From the NCBI RefSeq assembly GCF_000971985.1, contig NZ_KQ040798.1, positions 248,001-312,000 on the forward strand: a DNA stretch of 64,000 nt, in the 5' to 3' direction. The position numbers and the translations under genes are program-made. Shown piece by piece: positions 1 through 8,797 of the stretch; the stretch's first letter is position 1, and the number at the start of each line of letters is the position of its first letter. Source of the DNA: Paenibacillus dauci (lineage in GTDB: Bacteria; Bacillota; Bacilli; Paenibacillales; Paenibacillaceae). The notes beneath the pieces were generated by a model. That model saw nothing but the letters and a program-made list of their open reading frames with translations, did no database searches and was not told where the DNA came from.

Positions 1-514
1 CTGCTCCGGAGCCCGAACTGGAACCTCCTACATCGAGTTGCCCAGGTCCGTAAGGGTTCAATGTCTGCCCTCCTCGTGAGCTGTAGCCATTCTTCATATC
101 TATTGCCATAAAGTTCGCCATTTCCGTCAGATTGGTCTTGCCCAGAATGACTGCTCCTGCCGCTCGCAATTTTTTCACCAGAAAAGCATCTTCCGGTGCA
201 AAAGAATCGGCCAGTGCCAGTGAACCAGCTGTTGTATGCATATGATCCCCGGTATTGATATTATCCTTGATCAGCACCGGAATTCCATGCAGTTCGCTGC
301 GAACCTGTCCTGCTGCTCTTTCCTGATCCATCTGCATAGCAATATAAATCGCATCGGGATTGAGTTCAATCACAGAACGCAGCAGCGGTCCGTCCTGATC
401 AATCTCAGCGATACGCTGCATATAGGCTGTTGTCAGAGAGACAGCGGTCTGCTCTCCTAACTCCATCGCCTGCTGAAGCTGGCGAATCGTCGCTTCCTGA
501 AGCATAAACTCCAT
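1..514 (-). CDS. Amidase, N-terminal part (cut by window edge)
   Basis: The first 171 codons of an amidase-signature hydrolase are present; the rest lies outside the window. The family cleaves carboxamide bonds with a Ser-cisSer-Lys triad. The catalytic lysine is visible in IKDNI, and the glycine/serine-rich signature GGSSSGSG comes just before the edge, where the remaining serines would follow. The start at 514 is supported by an AGGAAGGTG ribosome binding site. There is no signal peptide, so the protein is probably cytoplasmic. It could be a stand-alone amidase or a GatA relative. No gatC or gatB is seen here, and the gene lies alone next to an oppositely oriented acetyltransferase, so a stand-alone amidase is preferred. 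Confidence 0.85.
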   Translation of the reverse strand, partial: MEFMLQEATIRQLQQAMELGEQTAVSLTTAYMQRIAEIDQDGPLLRSVIELNPDAIYIAMQMDQERAAGQVRSELHGIPVLIKDNINTGDHMHTTAGSLALADSFAPEDAFLVKKLRAAGAVILGKTNLTEMANFMAIDMKNGYSSRGGQTLNPYGPGQLDVGGSSSGSGA

Positions 515-737
515 CTTTTCACACCTTCCTGTTTATCCGTTGATTCCTGTGACGTATGTACACCTCTAATCAATATACGGCAAAGCAGCCCAAAAAAGAA
601 TCCACATTTTGAACTGTTCCTTCATAAGATCAGAAGCGTTACGACTATGCTCCATGTTTTGATATGTACATACGGGTTAGATATAATGATAGCTCTATTA
701 CACATTCCATTTCAAATGAACAAGGACAGGTGATCAC

Positions 738-1181
738 ATGCCCAATATCCAAATCAAGCAGGTAGAAAATGAATACGAACTGGACCACTGTCTGTTTATC
801 CGCAAAATCGTATTTGTTAATGAGCAGGGTGTACCGCTCGCAGACGAATATGATGAGTGGGATAACTACAGTGCCGGTATTCCGCATATTATCGCTTACG
901 ATGGAGAACAACCCGTAGGCACGGCACGTTTGCGCGAAGTCGATGGAATCGCCAAGCTGGAGCGGATCTGTGTAGTTGATACCCACCGCAAATACGGAAT
1001 CGGACAGATGCTCGTTCAAAAACTGGAGGAAATGTCCAAAAGTCATGGACTGACACGCGCCAAGCTGCACGGGCAGACCCAGGCACGCGGATTTTATGAA
1101 CGTCTTGGATATACAGCCGATTCGGATGAATTTCTGGAAGATGGCATTCCACATATCCGCATGATCAAGGAACTCCAATAA
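738..1181 (+). CDS. GNAT family N-acetyltransferase
   Basis: A 147-residue single-domain GNAT protein, the usual length for the family. It transfers an acetyl group from acetyl-CoA to an amine. The acceptor cannot be predicted. The central segment GTARLREVDGIAKLERICV followed by HRKYGIGQMLV matches the beta4 strand and the pyrophosphate-binding R/Q-x-x-G-x-G/A loop. The C-terminal GFYERLGY is the typical last motif. The pattern resembles the ElaA/YjcF subgroup. The gene is monocistronic and diverges from the amidase. A strong hairpin terminator follows 30 nt after the stop. Confidence 0.88.
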   Translation: MPNIQIKQVENEYELDHCLFIRKIVFVNEQGVPLADEYDEWDNYSAGIPHIIAYDGEQPVGTARLREVDGIAKLERICVVDTHRKYGIGQMLVQKLEEMSKSHGLTRAKLHGQTQARGFYERLGYTADSDEFLEDGIPHIRMIKELQ

Positions 1182-1214
1182 TATAGCTATACTTCGCTGA
1201 CTCGTACAGCAGCA

Positions 1215-1270
1215 AAAAGGATGGACTCCCCACGTAGAATTTCATAGTGGAGAAGTCCATCCTTTTTTTA
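1215..1270. terminator. Rho-independent terminator between convergent genes
   Basis: The arms AAAAAGGATGGACT and AGTCCATCCTTTTTT form a long hairpin with further pairing toward the loop. A T-run on the plus side and an A-run on the other side let it serve both the acetyltransferase gene (plus) and the levanase gene (minus). Confidence 0.85.
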
Positions 1271-1377
1271 TAAAAATACTTTTCTTCTATAAGTTATTTT
1301 CTGATAGGAACAACTTGATTGGGTATCAAGTACATTATATTGCAGCGTACCCTGCATTCTTCCTTATATCTGTGAGC

Positions 1378-2955
1378 CTACTGATCAAAATGTCGAATCA
1401 CTACATTTTCGAAAACGGCTTGACCGCCTTCCGAGAACAGGCTGATTCCCTGATCATCTTTATTCGGGAAAATCAGACTGGAATAGGCTACTGTGCCGTC
1501 ATCCACAAATACTTCGATGCTGTTCTTATCGACGAGAATCTTGAGGTGTACTTTGTGATTGGCACTGTTGAACGGTGCCCGGCTCTCCAGACTGTTACCG
1601 TCCGTATCCGGTTGGTTGGTGTACGCTCTGTTCACGTATGTGTACCCTTCCCCTTCGGTGAACACGCCCACATCGACATGGCGACTGTGATCTGCTGATT
1701 CCCGTAGTCGCAGTCCTGCATTTTTCAGCTGGGACCAGGAGATATCGGCATCCAGCTGGTAAGAGGCTCCGCTGGCATTCAGCGTCTTGGAGCCATCTAC
1801 CTCCATTCGCTGAAATTTCTGGGTCGAGGCAGGCAACAGGCTGATCGCTCCAATCGGCTGTGAGGACAGCACATAGGATTGTCCATTAAAACGAAGCCGT
1901 ATTTTGCGAACGATAGAATTCATGCCATTGAATCCTTCCTGCAGAGTAGGCGTATTGTTGGCATAATCCCAGTTGTTCATCCAGCCCAGTGCATAACGCT
2001 GCTCATATGGATTGGAAGCTCCGGCGATATCGAAGGTCACTGCTGCATACCAGTCAAATCCATGATCCAGCCACTTGGGCTCCTGCCGATCGGCGATAAA
2101 TTTCTTGCCGTTAAAGCTGCCGGTCCAGTAGGCATAGGTATTGGGATTACCTGCTCCACGGCCATTGGCACTGGCTCCCAGCACCCATTTATAGGCGCCG
2201 TTCGCCGCCTGCATCCGGTACAGATCCGGACATTCCAGTGTACCCACATTATCGGTCAGGAATCCACTGGTATAGGTCCACTTTTTGAGATTGGTTGACG
2301 TATAGAAGCCGATCTTGTTACCTTCTGCCATGAGCATAACCCAGTGTTTCGACTGGGGATCCCAGATGATTTTGGGATCCCGGAAATCGGCAGTACCCGG
2401 ATTCGCCAGAACAGGCTTTTTGCTGTAGGAGGTGAATGTTTTGCCTCCATTTTTAGAATACCAGAGATACTGCTCCTGTGCTCCGCCATTGGCAGACGGC
2501 TGGGTCAGAATCGCGATAAACGCATTTTTGCCAAAACCGGCAGTGTTATGGGTATCAACGACCACAGAGCCTGACCACGGGTCTCCATTTTTATTTGTAT
2601 ATTTGGGAATGGCTACTCCCTGATCCTGCCAGTGCACCAGATCGGTGGAGGTAGCATGGCGCCATTCGGTGCCATTACCATTCGGATAGTCTTTGTTATA
2701 GAGATAATAGTAATGATATTTGCCTTTGAAATAAACAGGACGCTGCGGATCATTCATCCACTTGTCCGGAACCGTAAAATGATAATTGGCCCGCTGATTG
2801 TTCAGATGTGCGGTACCGGGTGGGCTAGCCTGACTGCTGCCTTCCGCATGATTCTGTGTAAAATAATATAACAATGCGCCCAGTATAATGAGCATAATGA
2901 CACCGAGAATGACCAGTGTACGACGACGTCTGGATGTCGGGATGTTGTTATTCAA
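1378..2955 (-). CDS. levB: GH32 levanase / levan-degrading fructosidase, membrane-anchored (LevB-like)
   Basis: A glycoside hydrolase family 32 enzyme that should cleave beta-fructan (levan) outside the cell. An N-terminal hydrophobic helix (about residues 14-31) follows RRRRT and lacks an obvious cleavage site, so the protein is probably tethered. The five-bladed catalytic domain carries the nucleophile motif WMNDPQRP, the stabilising FRDPKI and the acid/base ECPDLY. A beta-sandwich domain follows. WMNDPQRP instead of WMNDPNG resembles the B. subtilis endolevanase LevB. It lies directly downstream of sacB on the same strand, the same order as sacB-levB in B. subtilis. The start codon appears to be TTG (2955), seven bases after GGAGG. 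Exo- versus endo-action cannot be decided here. Confidence 0.85.
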   Translation of the reverse strand: MNNNIPTSRRRRTLVILGVIMLIILGALLYYFTQNHAEGSSQASPPGTAHLNNQRANYHFTVPDKWMNDPQRPVYFKGKYHYYYLYNKDYPNGNGTEWRHATSTDLVHWQDQGVAIPKYTNKNGDPWSGSVVVDTHNTAGFGKNAFIAILTQPSANGGAQEQYLWYSKNGGKTFTSYSKKPVLANPGTADFRDPKIIWDPQSKHWVMLMAEGNKIGFYTSTNLKKWTYTSGFLTDNVGTLECPDLYRMQAANGAYKWVLGASANGRGAGNPNTYAYWTGSFNGKKFIADRQEPKWLDHGFDWYAAVTFDIAGASNPYEQRYALGWMNNWDYANNTPTLQEGFNGMNSIVRKIRLRFNGQSYVLSSQPIGAISLLPASTQKFQRMEVDGSKTLNASGASYQLDADISWSQLKNAGLRLRESADHSRHVDVGVFTEGEGYTYVNRAYTNQPDTDGNSLESRAPFNSANHKVHLKILVDKNSIEVFVDDGTVAYSSLIFPNKDDQGISLFSEGGQAVFENVVIRHFDQ

Positions 2956-3036
2956 GTGGGCACCTCCTCGTGTTGGTTATCTTCCCCCTATTACCGCCTA
3001 TCAAGCCGGCTAACTTGCTGTCGTTAAAAGTAATAA

Positions 3037-3079
3037 AGGAAAAGAAAATGCCGCTCCTACCCGGACATTTTCTTTTCCT
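3037..3079 (-). terminator. Hairpin between sacB and levB
   Basis: Perfect 14-bp arms (AGGAAAAGAAAATG / CATTTTCTTTTCCT) enclose 15 bases. The stem is A/T-rich and is followed on the minus strand by TTT. It could be a weak terminator or a processing site that lowers levB expression relative to sacB. Confidence 0.5.
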
Positions 3080-3156
3080 GTTGCATTACTTGTCTGCTTG
3101 CCTTTCCTGCCTTACTGTACTATCAGATCTTTCGATATGATTATCAATACAATATC

Positions 3157-4677
3157 TTATTTGGATGTTACCTGTCCCTGTTCCAGGGTGCTGTTTGGCA
3201 TTACTTTGGTACGATTGCCGTTGATCATCACTTCAAAGCTTGGTGCAAAGGTAGAGTGATGATCATTATAGAATCCTCTGTTGGTCATATAGCTGGTAAT
3301 AACTACTTTGTTGCCTTTGACCTGTGGAATCGCAAAGTGTGCATAATTCCAGGTAATATCACGTTTATTCAGATCCTGGTGCAGTACCAATCCACTGCCG
3401 TTCAGCGGCTTATAAGGGCCATCGATTGAATCGGCTACATAACCGAGCATGTAGATATCTTCTGCATCCACACCATCCACGAACATTTTGGCGCCGCGTG
3501 TATCGGTGAACAGATACCATTTACCATTCATTTTGAAAATATTGGCGCGTTCAATTTCATCGGTTACGGTATTCGAAGCAATCAGTGGCTTCATGACTTT
3601 TTTGAGGGAATAATCATCATTCAGCTCGATAATACCAAGTGCACCATTTGCAATCGTAATGAAATTGCGATCCGGGCTGTTCAGCAGTTTCTCGCGTTCG
3701 CTCTCGAAGAACTTGTCATCTCCGCCGTAATAAGCTTTGTTAGAGAGCATCGATTGACCTTGATAGCCTGTCTCCGAACCGGTATTGGCTTCGAACACCA
3801 GATATTTGTGACCGTTATCCTCTACATAATGCGGATCTCTCAGCGTGTGGTTATCCGAATAGTCGCCTGCACGGAATGCCTGATCGACAGTCTGATACAT
3901 TTTGCCATCGCCATCAAAAATCGATTTGAAATCTTCTACACCATTTACTTGCAGCGTATCATTGGAAGGCTCGGATACATTGACCTGAGCGGTGGTCAGG
4001 GTTTGCTTGCCGAAGAATCCTTTATCGGCATCCCATGGCTGACGATTCGTATAGAACAAGCGCACTTTGCCATCTTTGGTCAGGGTCGCAGAACCGGACC
4101 ATTCTTCGGACTGATTATTCAGAATCGGGTCATTTGGCACCATTTTGTCGGTATCCTTGAAGACGCGGCCTGCATTTTTCCAGGCATCCAGCGATTGGTC
4201 GCCAGCTTTTTTATAGAACAGGTAAATGAATGTATCAGAGGATACTTTAGGATCGCCCGCCAGACCGAAGACTACTTCGTAGCCGTTATAGTTGGCTACT
4301 GTACCATCGGCATTTTGCAGCGGCCAAGTGTCCCATACATCCAGATCAATGATATTGCCGTTTGCATCTTTGCCTTTGGCAGATGGGATATTGCGAATAG
4401 TAGAAGCATCAAAGCCTGGCACCTCAAAACGGGACTGACCCTGCTGCTTGGCAATTTGCTGTGCATCAAAACGTGTCAGATGCGTGAATCCATAGGTATC
4501 TTCAAAAACAGGTGATACCGGTTGAACAACGGGTGCCGGTGGAGTCGGCTGAACACCATCATTGCCGCCATTATAATCCTGGCCTGATCCACTTGCAAAA
4601 GCGGAAGTTCCCCCTGTAAGCATAGCTGCTGCCATCGTAAAGACAGCGGCCTTTCTGGAAAAATTCTTGATTTTCAT
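3157..4677 (-). CDS. sacB: Levansucrase (GH68), secreted
   Basis: Extracellular levansucrase that transfers fructosyl units from sucrose to a growing levan chain, with some hydrolysis. The mature protein follows a clear Sec signal peptide (MKIKNFSRKAAVFTMAAAML, ending ASA/FAS-like). GH68 motifs are intact: DVWDTWPLQ (nucleophile Asp), LRDPHYVED (transition-state Asp) and DEIERANIF (acid/base Glu). I chose the ATG at 4677 because it follows AGGGAGAAGG and starts the signal peptide. The open frame continues upstream to 4782, but that stretch is the leader terminator and cannot be coding. Expression should be controlled by antitermination through the RAT site in the leader, by the SacY-like protein encoded upstream. 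The levanase gene lies downstream. Confidence 0.95.
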   Translation of the reverse strand: MKIKNFSRKAAVFTMAAAMLTGGTSAFASGSGQDYNGGNDGVQPTPPAPVVQPVSPVFEDTYGFTHLTRFDAQQIAKQQGQSRFEVPGFDASTIRNIPSAKGKDANGNIIDLDVWDTWPLQNADGTVANYNGYEVVFGLAGDPKVSSDTFIYLFYKKAGDQSLDAWKNAGRVFKDTDKMVPNDPILNNQSEEWSGSATLTKDGKVRLFYTNRQPWDADKGFFGKQTLTTAQVNVSEPSNDTLQVNGVEDFKSIFDGDGKMYQTVDQAFRAGDYSDNHTLRDPHYVEDNGHKYLVFEANTGSETGYQGQSMLSNKAYYGGDDKFFESEREKLLNSPDRNFITIANGALGIIELNDDYSLKKVMKPLIASNTVTDEIERANIFKMNGKWYLFTDTRGAKMFVDGVDAEDIYMLGYVADSIDGPYKPLNGSGLVLHQDLNKRDITWNYAHFAIPQVKGNKVVITSYMTNRGFYNDHHSTFAPSFEVMINGNRTKVMPNSTLEQGQVTSK

Positions 4678-4722
4678 GTTCCTTCTCCCTTTCTGAATCG
4701 AAGATAGGGCTGTGATGGCACA

Positions 4723-4800
4723 GAAAAAAGACCTAAAAATCCCTATAAGGAACGGACGGCGATTGCCGTACGGATTCCTCACGGAGTTTTTTAGGTCTTG
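4723..4800 (-). terminator. Leader terminator of sacB (antitermination target)
   Basis: On the minus strand AAGACCTAAAAA pairs with TTTTTAGGTCTT across a long, partly paired loop and runs into a T-tract. It lies between the promoter region and the sacB ribosome binding site. Its 5' arm overlaps the 3' end of the RAT, the arrangement required for mutually exclusive antiterminator and terminator folds. Confidence 0.88.
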
Positions 4801-4820
4801 CCTGCTTTACCAGTAACACA
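4790..4820 (-). promoter_or_regulatory. RAT (ribonucleic antiterminator) upstream of sacB
   Basis: The minus strand reads GTTACTGGTAAAGCAGGCAA followed by GACCTAAA, a close match to the RAT sequences bound by the SacT/SacY/LicT family. The terminator arm begins inside the last eight bases, so a bound antiterminator would block terminator folding. Confidence 0.9.
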
Positions 4821-5162
4821 CCCGGATATTCTGTTGCTGACATTTATTCTATAGGGCAGATCTTCAGGACACTATAGACTGAATTAACCAATTTAAAAAT
4901 CGACGAAAAAGGATATTTCTGTAATTTTCCATGTTTTTCTGCACGAATTGGTCTTATTTTCACTGTTTCAAAGTTTACATTTTTGTAATCATGCTTGGTT
5001 ACTCGCTACTTTTTATCCATATTATGGTGAAACCCACAAACTATCTTGTCCTATTATCATGGGGCAATAGACCTGCACGTTATTCTTTATTTGGTATCAG
5101 GATGAGTTCCAATCTTGAAATCAATCGTTTTACAGAGGATTGTGATTTGATTTGCAGCGCAG

Positions 5163-6011
5163 TTAACGGGCAGAATGTCCCAGTCTATCCAGCAGACGAT
5201 TCACTTCAATAGCGATTAATACGCGTTGACTCTCGGTCAACACATAGCCGTATTCATCTTCAATCTGCGCCGACATCTCTTCTACCTGTGCATAGATGCT
5301 GCTGTACCGCTCTATAGCGATTCGAATAATCTCTGGGTCCAATTCACTGCCTGGCTGATCCTGTTGATGATCCTGGAGGATACTTTTCAACTGGCTCATT
5401 AATCGTTCGTACGCAGATGATTTGCGATCTAGCGGCTGATCGATCACGTCTTCGATCTCTTCTACAATATCCTTCATAATGGCTGCCATGCCTGCAGCCG
5501 TTGCCTGGGCTCCCGCATTCATGCGGGCAGTATGAATATGCATCGCAATATATCCGACCTCATCTTCAGGGATATCAACCTGCAGACGGCGGGCTATTAA
5601 TTGTCTCGCATGCAGGCCAATCTGGAATTCGGCTGGATACAGAAGACGAATCTCTTCCAATAGCGTATTGTGAATAACCATCCCACTGCGCAGCCGCTCC
5701 AGGGCAAATGACAAATGATCGGTCAGCGCAATATGAATATGCTCGTTAAAAGATACCTGCAGCTCTTGTTCTGCATAGGAAATAATACTTTCGGAGACGG
5801 CTATTTCTTCTTCAGGCAGCTTTTGCAGCATTTCCTGAAGATAGCCATAGCGCTCCTGATCTTCCAGAATAAATACTTTCTCGATACGCTGGGCGTCTAC
5901 GATATCATTTTTTCCTTTTTCAAAGGAGATGCCGCCGCCCATTACGATCTTCTCCTGTCCGTGATCGTCGACGACCACGGCGTTATTGTTGAGAATCTTT
6001 TTGATTTTCAT
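5163..6011 (-). CDS. sacY: BglG/SacY-family transcription antiterminator
   Basis: A 282-residue RNA-binding antiterminator for the sucrose/levan genes. The N-terminal CAT-RBD (1-55) contains MKIKKILNNNAVVV and GGGISF. PRD1 (about 65-170) keeps its two regulatory histidines, H99 (LTDHLSF) and H158 (GYIAMHIH). In PRD2 (about 175-282) the two positions that are histidine in LicT/SacY relatives read Q207 (LMSQLKS) and E269 (IAIEVNR). It should therefore still respond to the sucrose EII through PRD1 but not to HPr through PRD2. It starts within the end of the EIIBC gene (29-nt overlap) with AGGAGG seven bases upstream, so the two are cotranscribed. The nearest RAT is in the sacB leader just downstream. 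SacY versus SacT is chosen by context. Confidence 0.88.
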   Translation of the reverse strand: MKIKKILNNNAVVVDDHGQEKIVMGGGISFEKGKNDIVDAQRIEKVFILEDQERYGYLQEMLQKLPEEEIAVSESIISYAEQELQVSFNEHIHIALTDHLSFALERLRSGMVIHNTLLEEIRLLYPAEFQIGLHARQLIARRLQVDIPEDEVGYIAMHIHTARMNAGAQATAAGMAAIMKDIVEEIEDVIDQPLDRKSSAYERLMSQLKSILQDHQQDQPGSELDPEIIRIAIERYSSIYAQVEEMSAQIEDEYGYVLTESQRVLIAIEVNRLLDRLGHSAR

Positions 6012-7656
6012 AAGGTCCTCCTGTGACTTTACGAATGAAGTGTGAAAGATGATAACGGAAAGCCGGCTTCTCTACACCGAGCAGTAGTGCAGCGACAAAG
6101 GCTGTCCCTGCTGCCAGCAAAAAGCCGATCATATAATGAACAAAGTTAACTTCGCCAAAAGGAATAATATACGCCAGCATCGGGATACCCGTCAGTCCAA
6201 ACGAATTGGCGACGACATGATGAAATCCTACATAAGCTCCACCTACAGCCCCTCCAATAGCCGCTCCCAGAAAAGGGCGACCCAGCTTGAGATTGACTCC
6301 CAGCGCAATCGGCTCGGTAATGCCGAGAAAGGCTGTAATGGAACCGGACAAGGCTATTTTCCGGAGTTCACTGCTGCGAGACATCAGATACACAGCCAGT
6401 CCTGCTCCACCCTGCGCCATGTTGGCCATCGACCAGATCGGCAGCAGGAAATTCACGCCTACATGGGGGTCGGAGATCAATCCCACCTCAATCGCCTGTA
6501 TTCCCTGATGCAAACCGGTCAATACAATCGTGCTGTAGATGCCGCCGAGAATAAACCCAAATACGGTTCCTCCATACATGAATAGATATTCCAGCAGCTG
6601 ACCGACCCATTCGCCCAGCCAAACGGCAGCCGGACCAATAACGAGAATCGCCAGCGCTCCGCCTGTGATCAGGCTAATGCCTGGTGCGAGCAATGTAGCT
6701 GCCGCTGCCGGGAGTATACGACGCAGCCCTTTCTCAATTAAGGCCATTACCAGTGCAGCGACAATAATCGGAATCATGGAGCCCTGGTAGCTGAACTGCG
6801 GTGAAGCGAGTGTACCCGCTGTTTGCATCGTGCTGCTGTAGGAACTGACGAGCAGTCCCAGATCCGGACGGGACATGGCAATCCCGAGCACAGCGCCGAT
6901 CGCCGGAGTACCGCCGAACCTTTTGGCAGCATGATATCCAAATAGTACACTGATGACCTGAAAAGCAGAACTGGTCAACAGCTGTAACAGCCGCAACCAG
7001 ACAGCATCTGGTGCGACGGCATCGGAGGATTGAACAATGCTTACAAGTCCAAGCAGAATACCAGCCGCAATAAACAGTGGCAGGATCGGCAGTAAAATAT
7101 CCGAGAACACAGCGGCTCCCTTTACCATTCTCCCCGTCCATGAACGCGGTGGTTGTATCGCCGATACTTCGGAATTTTCAGGTTCATAATGAACAGCTGC
7201 CATCGACTGCTTCTCTACAGGCGAAGTCGATACGGATTGCTTTTTCGCGACGGAGTCATCAGAGGGTTGCAGTGCTTTGACTGGTATGCCATGTTCCGAT
7301 GAATCTGTTATATCATGCGCTAAAGCTTGACCTGTAACAGGTGGGTTTTGCTGGTTTTCTTGAAGCAGTCGTGTGATCTGGCGGTGTACTTTGTAGACCA
7401 GTTCAGGACCAACAATGATCTGGAGCTGTCCAGCCTGCCGGTTTATATTTTGTACTTCCCGGATCTGATGAAGTCCGGCTTCATCTATCAGATTATTATT
7501 TTTCAATTTAAAACGAATACGCGTCGTGCAGTGAACCACATCCAGCACGTTATCCGGTCCACCGGATCGCTCTATCAGAAGTGAAGCAAGCTCGCGCGTT
7601 TGCTTCCCTTTGTCGCGTCTCCTGGCGGAGGGCGATGGGTTTGGTTCGTCGGGCAA
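5983..7656 (-). CDS. Sucrose-family PTS transporter EIIBC (SacX/SacP-like)
   Basis: Phosphotransferase permease with an N-terminal EIIB domain (about 20-95, phospho-cysteine in VVHCTTRIRF), a long polar linker (about 95-170) and an EIIC domain with about ten membrane segments ending near residue 545. EIIC keeps the LGITEP motif and a conserved histidine pair in GFHHV, so it looks transport-competent. There is no EIIA domain. It is the first gene of a pair with the antiterminator, which it should phosphorylate when sucrose is absent. No sacA-like sucrose-6-phosphate hydrolase is nearby, so a sensor role as in SacX is plausible. An ATG at 7662 sits one base from AAAGGAGG; the TTG at 7656, seven bases away, fits better and is used here. 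Confidence 0.85.
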   Translation of the reverse strand: MPDEPNPSPSARRRDKGKQTRELASLLIERSGGPDNVLDVVHCTTRIRFKLKNNNLIDEAGLHQIREVQNINRQAGQLQIIVGPELVYKVHRQITRLLQENQQNPPVTGQALAHDITDSSEHGIPVKALQPSDDSVAKKQSVSTSPVEKQSMAAVHYEPENSEVSAIQPPRSWTGRMVKGAAVFSDILLPILPLFIAAGILLGLVSIVQSSDAVAPDAVWLRLLQLLTSSAFQVISVLFGYHAAKRFGGTPAIGAVLGIAMSRPDLGLLVSSYSSTMQTAGTLASPQFSYQGSMIPIIVAALVMALIEKGLRRILPAAAATLLAPGISLITGGALAILVIGPAAVWLGEWVGQLLEYLFMYGGTVFGFILGGIYSTIVLTGLHQGIQAIEVGLISDPHVGVNFLLPIWSMANMAQGGAGLAVYLMSRSSELRKIALSGSITAFLGITEPIALGVNLKLGRPFLGAAIGGAVGGAYVGFHHVVANSFGLTGIPMLAYIIPFGEVNFVHYMIGFLLAAGTAFVAALLLGVEKPAFRYHLSHFIRKVTGGPYENQKDSQQ

Positions 7657-7975
7657 CTCCATTCCTCCTTTACTGTTCAGGACGCTGAATAAGATGTATC
7701 TTTTATTTTTCGATTACAAGGCGATCTTCTATATTCTGAAAATTTCATAAGAGTTACAAAGTAACAACTTTGTAGTATAGGCTAGATTGCTGCTTCTGAC
7801 AATCCTTGCAAACTTTCGCGTTGTATTTTTCAGAGTGTATACAATGATATATTTGTTGGATATCAGAGGTATATGTTTAGCCGGGCACTCCTATACTGGT
7901 TTGTGATCGGAACAGCCTTCGTGGTATATTGTCACAGAATATGCAGAGTCTGATGAATGGCAAAGGAGGACTCGA
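7657..7975. promoter_or_regulatory. Divergent intergenic region of the PTS gene and the MntA-HepT gene
   Basis: A region of about 315 bases with no credible gene. It must hold the promoters of both divergent units. The only clear symmetry is ACAAAGT (7756-7762) and ACTTTGT (7767-7773) four bases apart, a possible operator. No RAT-like sequence was seen upstream of the PTS gene. Confidence 0.4.
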
Positions 7976-8797
7976 ATGTTAACCGGACTAACTAAAGAGC
8001 AGCGTAATTGTATTATTCATTTCCTGAAAGACCAATGTGAGGCGGACACTATCATTCTGCTCGGATCCGCGGCACGCGAAAAGATGCGGCCGGACAGCGA
8101 TGTGGATATCGCCTATTTATCCAATACACGGCTATCGGTCTACCAGCGATTCATGTTGGCTCAGGATCTGGCAGATCTACTCGGACGGGATGTGGATCTG
8201 ATCGACTTCCGGGAAGCGAGCACTGTATTTCAGATGCAGATCACTTCGACCGGTCAGATTATATATGAAACACACCTGCTGCACAGGCAGCTGGCCTGGA
8301 TGAGAGCCTATACGGAGTATGCCCTGCTGAATGAGCAGCGGCAGCCTATTATTCAATACGATCGATCAGGAGGAACAACGATGAACCAGGATATATTTTT
8401 AAATAAAAGTGCCACGATTCGGCGCTGCAGCGAGCGTATTCATGAAGAGTATGCGGGGAGTGCAGACAATTTGTACAATTTTACCCGACAGGATTCGATT
8501 ATTCTGAATCTGCAGCGTGCCTGTGAAGCATGTCTGGATCTGGCGATGCATATCATTGCCGAACAGCAGCTGGGCGTTCCCCAGAGCAGCCGGGATGCTT
8601 TTGATCTGCTGCATCGCAGCGGCTGGATCGACCGTGAGCTAAGCCGCAGTCTCAAAGCAATGGTCGGCTTCCGCAATATTGCAATGCATGATTATCAGGC
8701 GGTACAGGTGGAGATTCTGGAGGAAATGATCGAGCATCAGCTGCCGGATCTGGAGCGTTATCTGGAGCAGGTAAAGAACAAGGCTCAAATGGGCTGA
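7976..8797 (+). CDS. MntA-HepT toxin-antitoxin fused in one ORF
   Basis: Residues 1-135 form a minimal nucleotidyltransferase (MntA) with GSAAREKMRPDSDVDI (GS, D42, D44) and the third acidic residue in RDVDLIDF (D74). Residues 136-273 form a HEPN-family HepT RNase with the RX4HXY motif RNIAMHDY (R233, H238, Y240). In known two-gene systems MntA AMPylates the HepT tyrosine and neutralises it. Here both domains lie in one uninterrupted frame. An AGGAGG stands 7 bases before the ATG of residue 136 (8381), so a free HepT could also be made. It is followed by a palindromic repeat and lies near a Kiwa-like pair. Confidence 0.8.
   Translation: MLTGLTKEQRNCIIHFLKDQCEADTIILLGSAAREKMRPDSDVDIAYLSNTRLSVYQRFMLAQDLADLLGRDVDLIDFREASTVFQMQITSTGQIIYETHLLHRQLAWMRAYTEYALLNEQRQPIIQYDRSGGTTMNQDIFLNKSATIRRCSERIHEEYAGSADNLYNFTRQDSIILNLQRACEACLDLAMHIIAEQQLGVPQSSRDAFDLLHRSGWIDRELSRSLKAMVGFRNIAMHDYQAVQVEILEEMIEHQLPDLERYLEQVKNKAQMG
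8381..8797 (+). other. Internal translation start for the HepT half
   Basis: The HEPN half of the fused ORF has its own AGGAGGAACAACG-ATG start in frame. It looks like a remnant of a two-gene layout whose intervening stop was lost, or a real second start yielding toxin alone. Confidence 0.5.

Noticed and set aside
4678-4782. Extended N-terminus of levansucrase
   Set aside because: These 35 codons overlap the leader terminator and lie before the proper ribosome binding site; the signal peptide starts at 4677.
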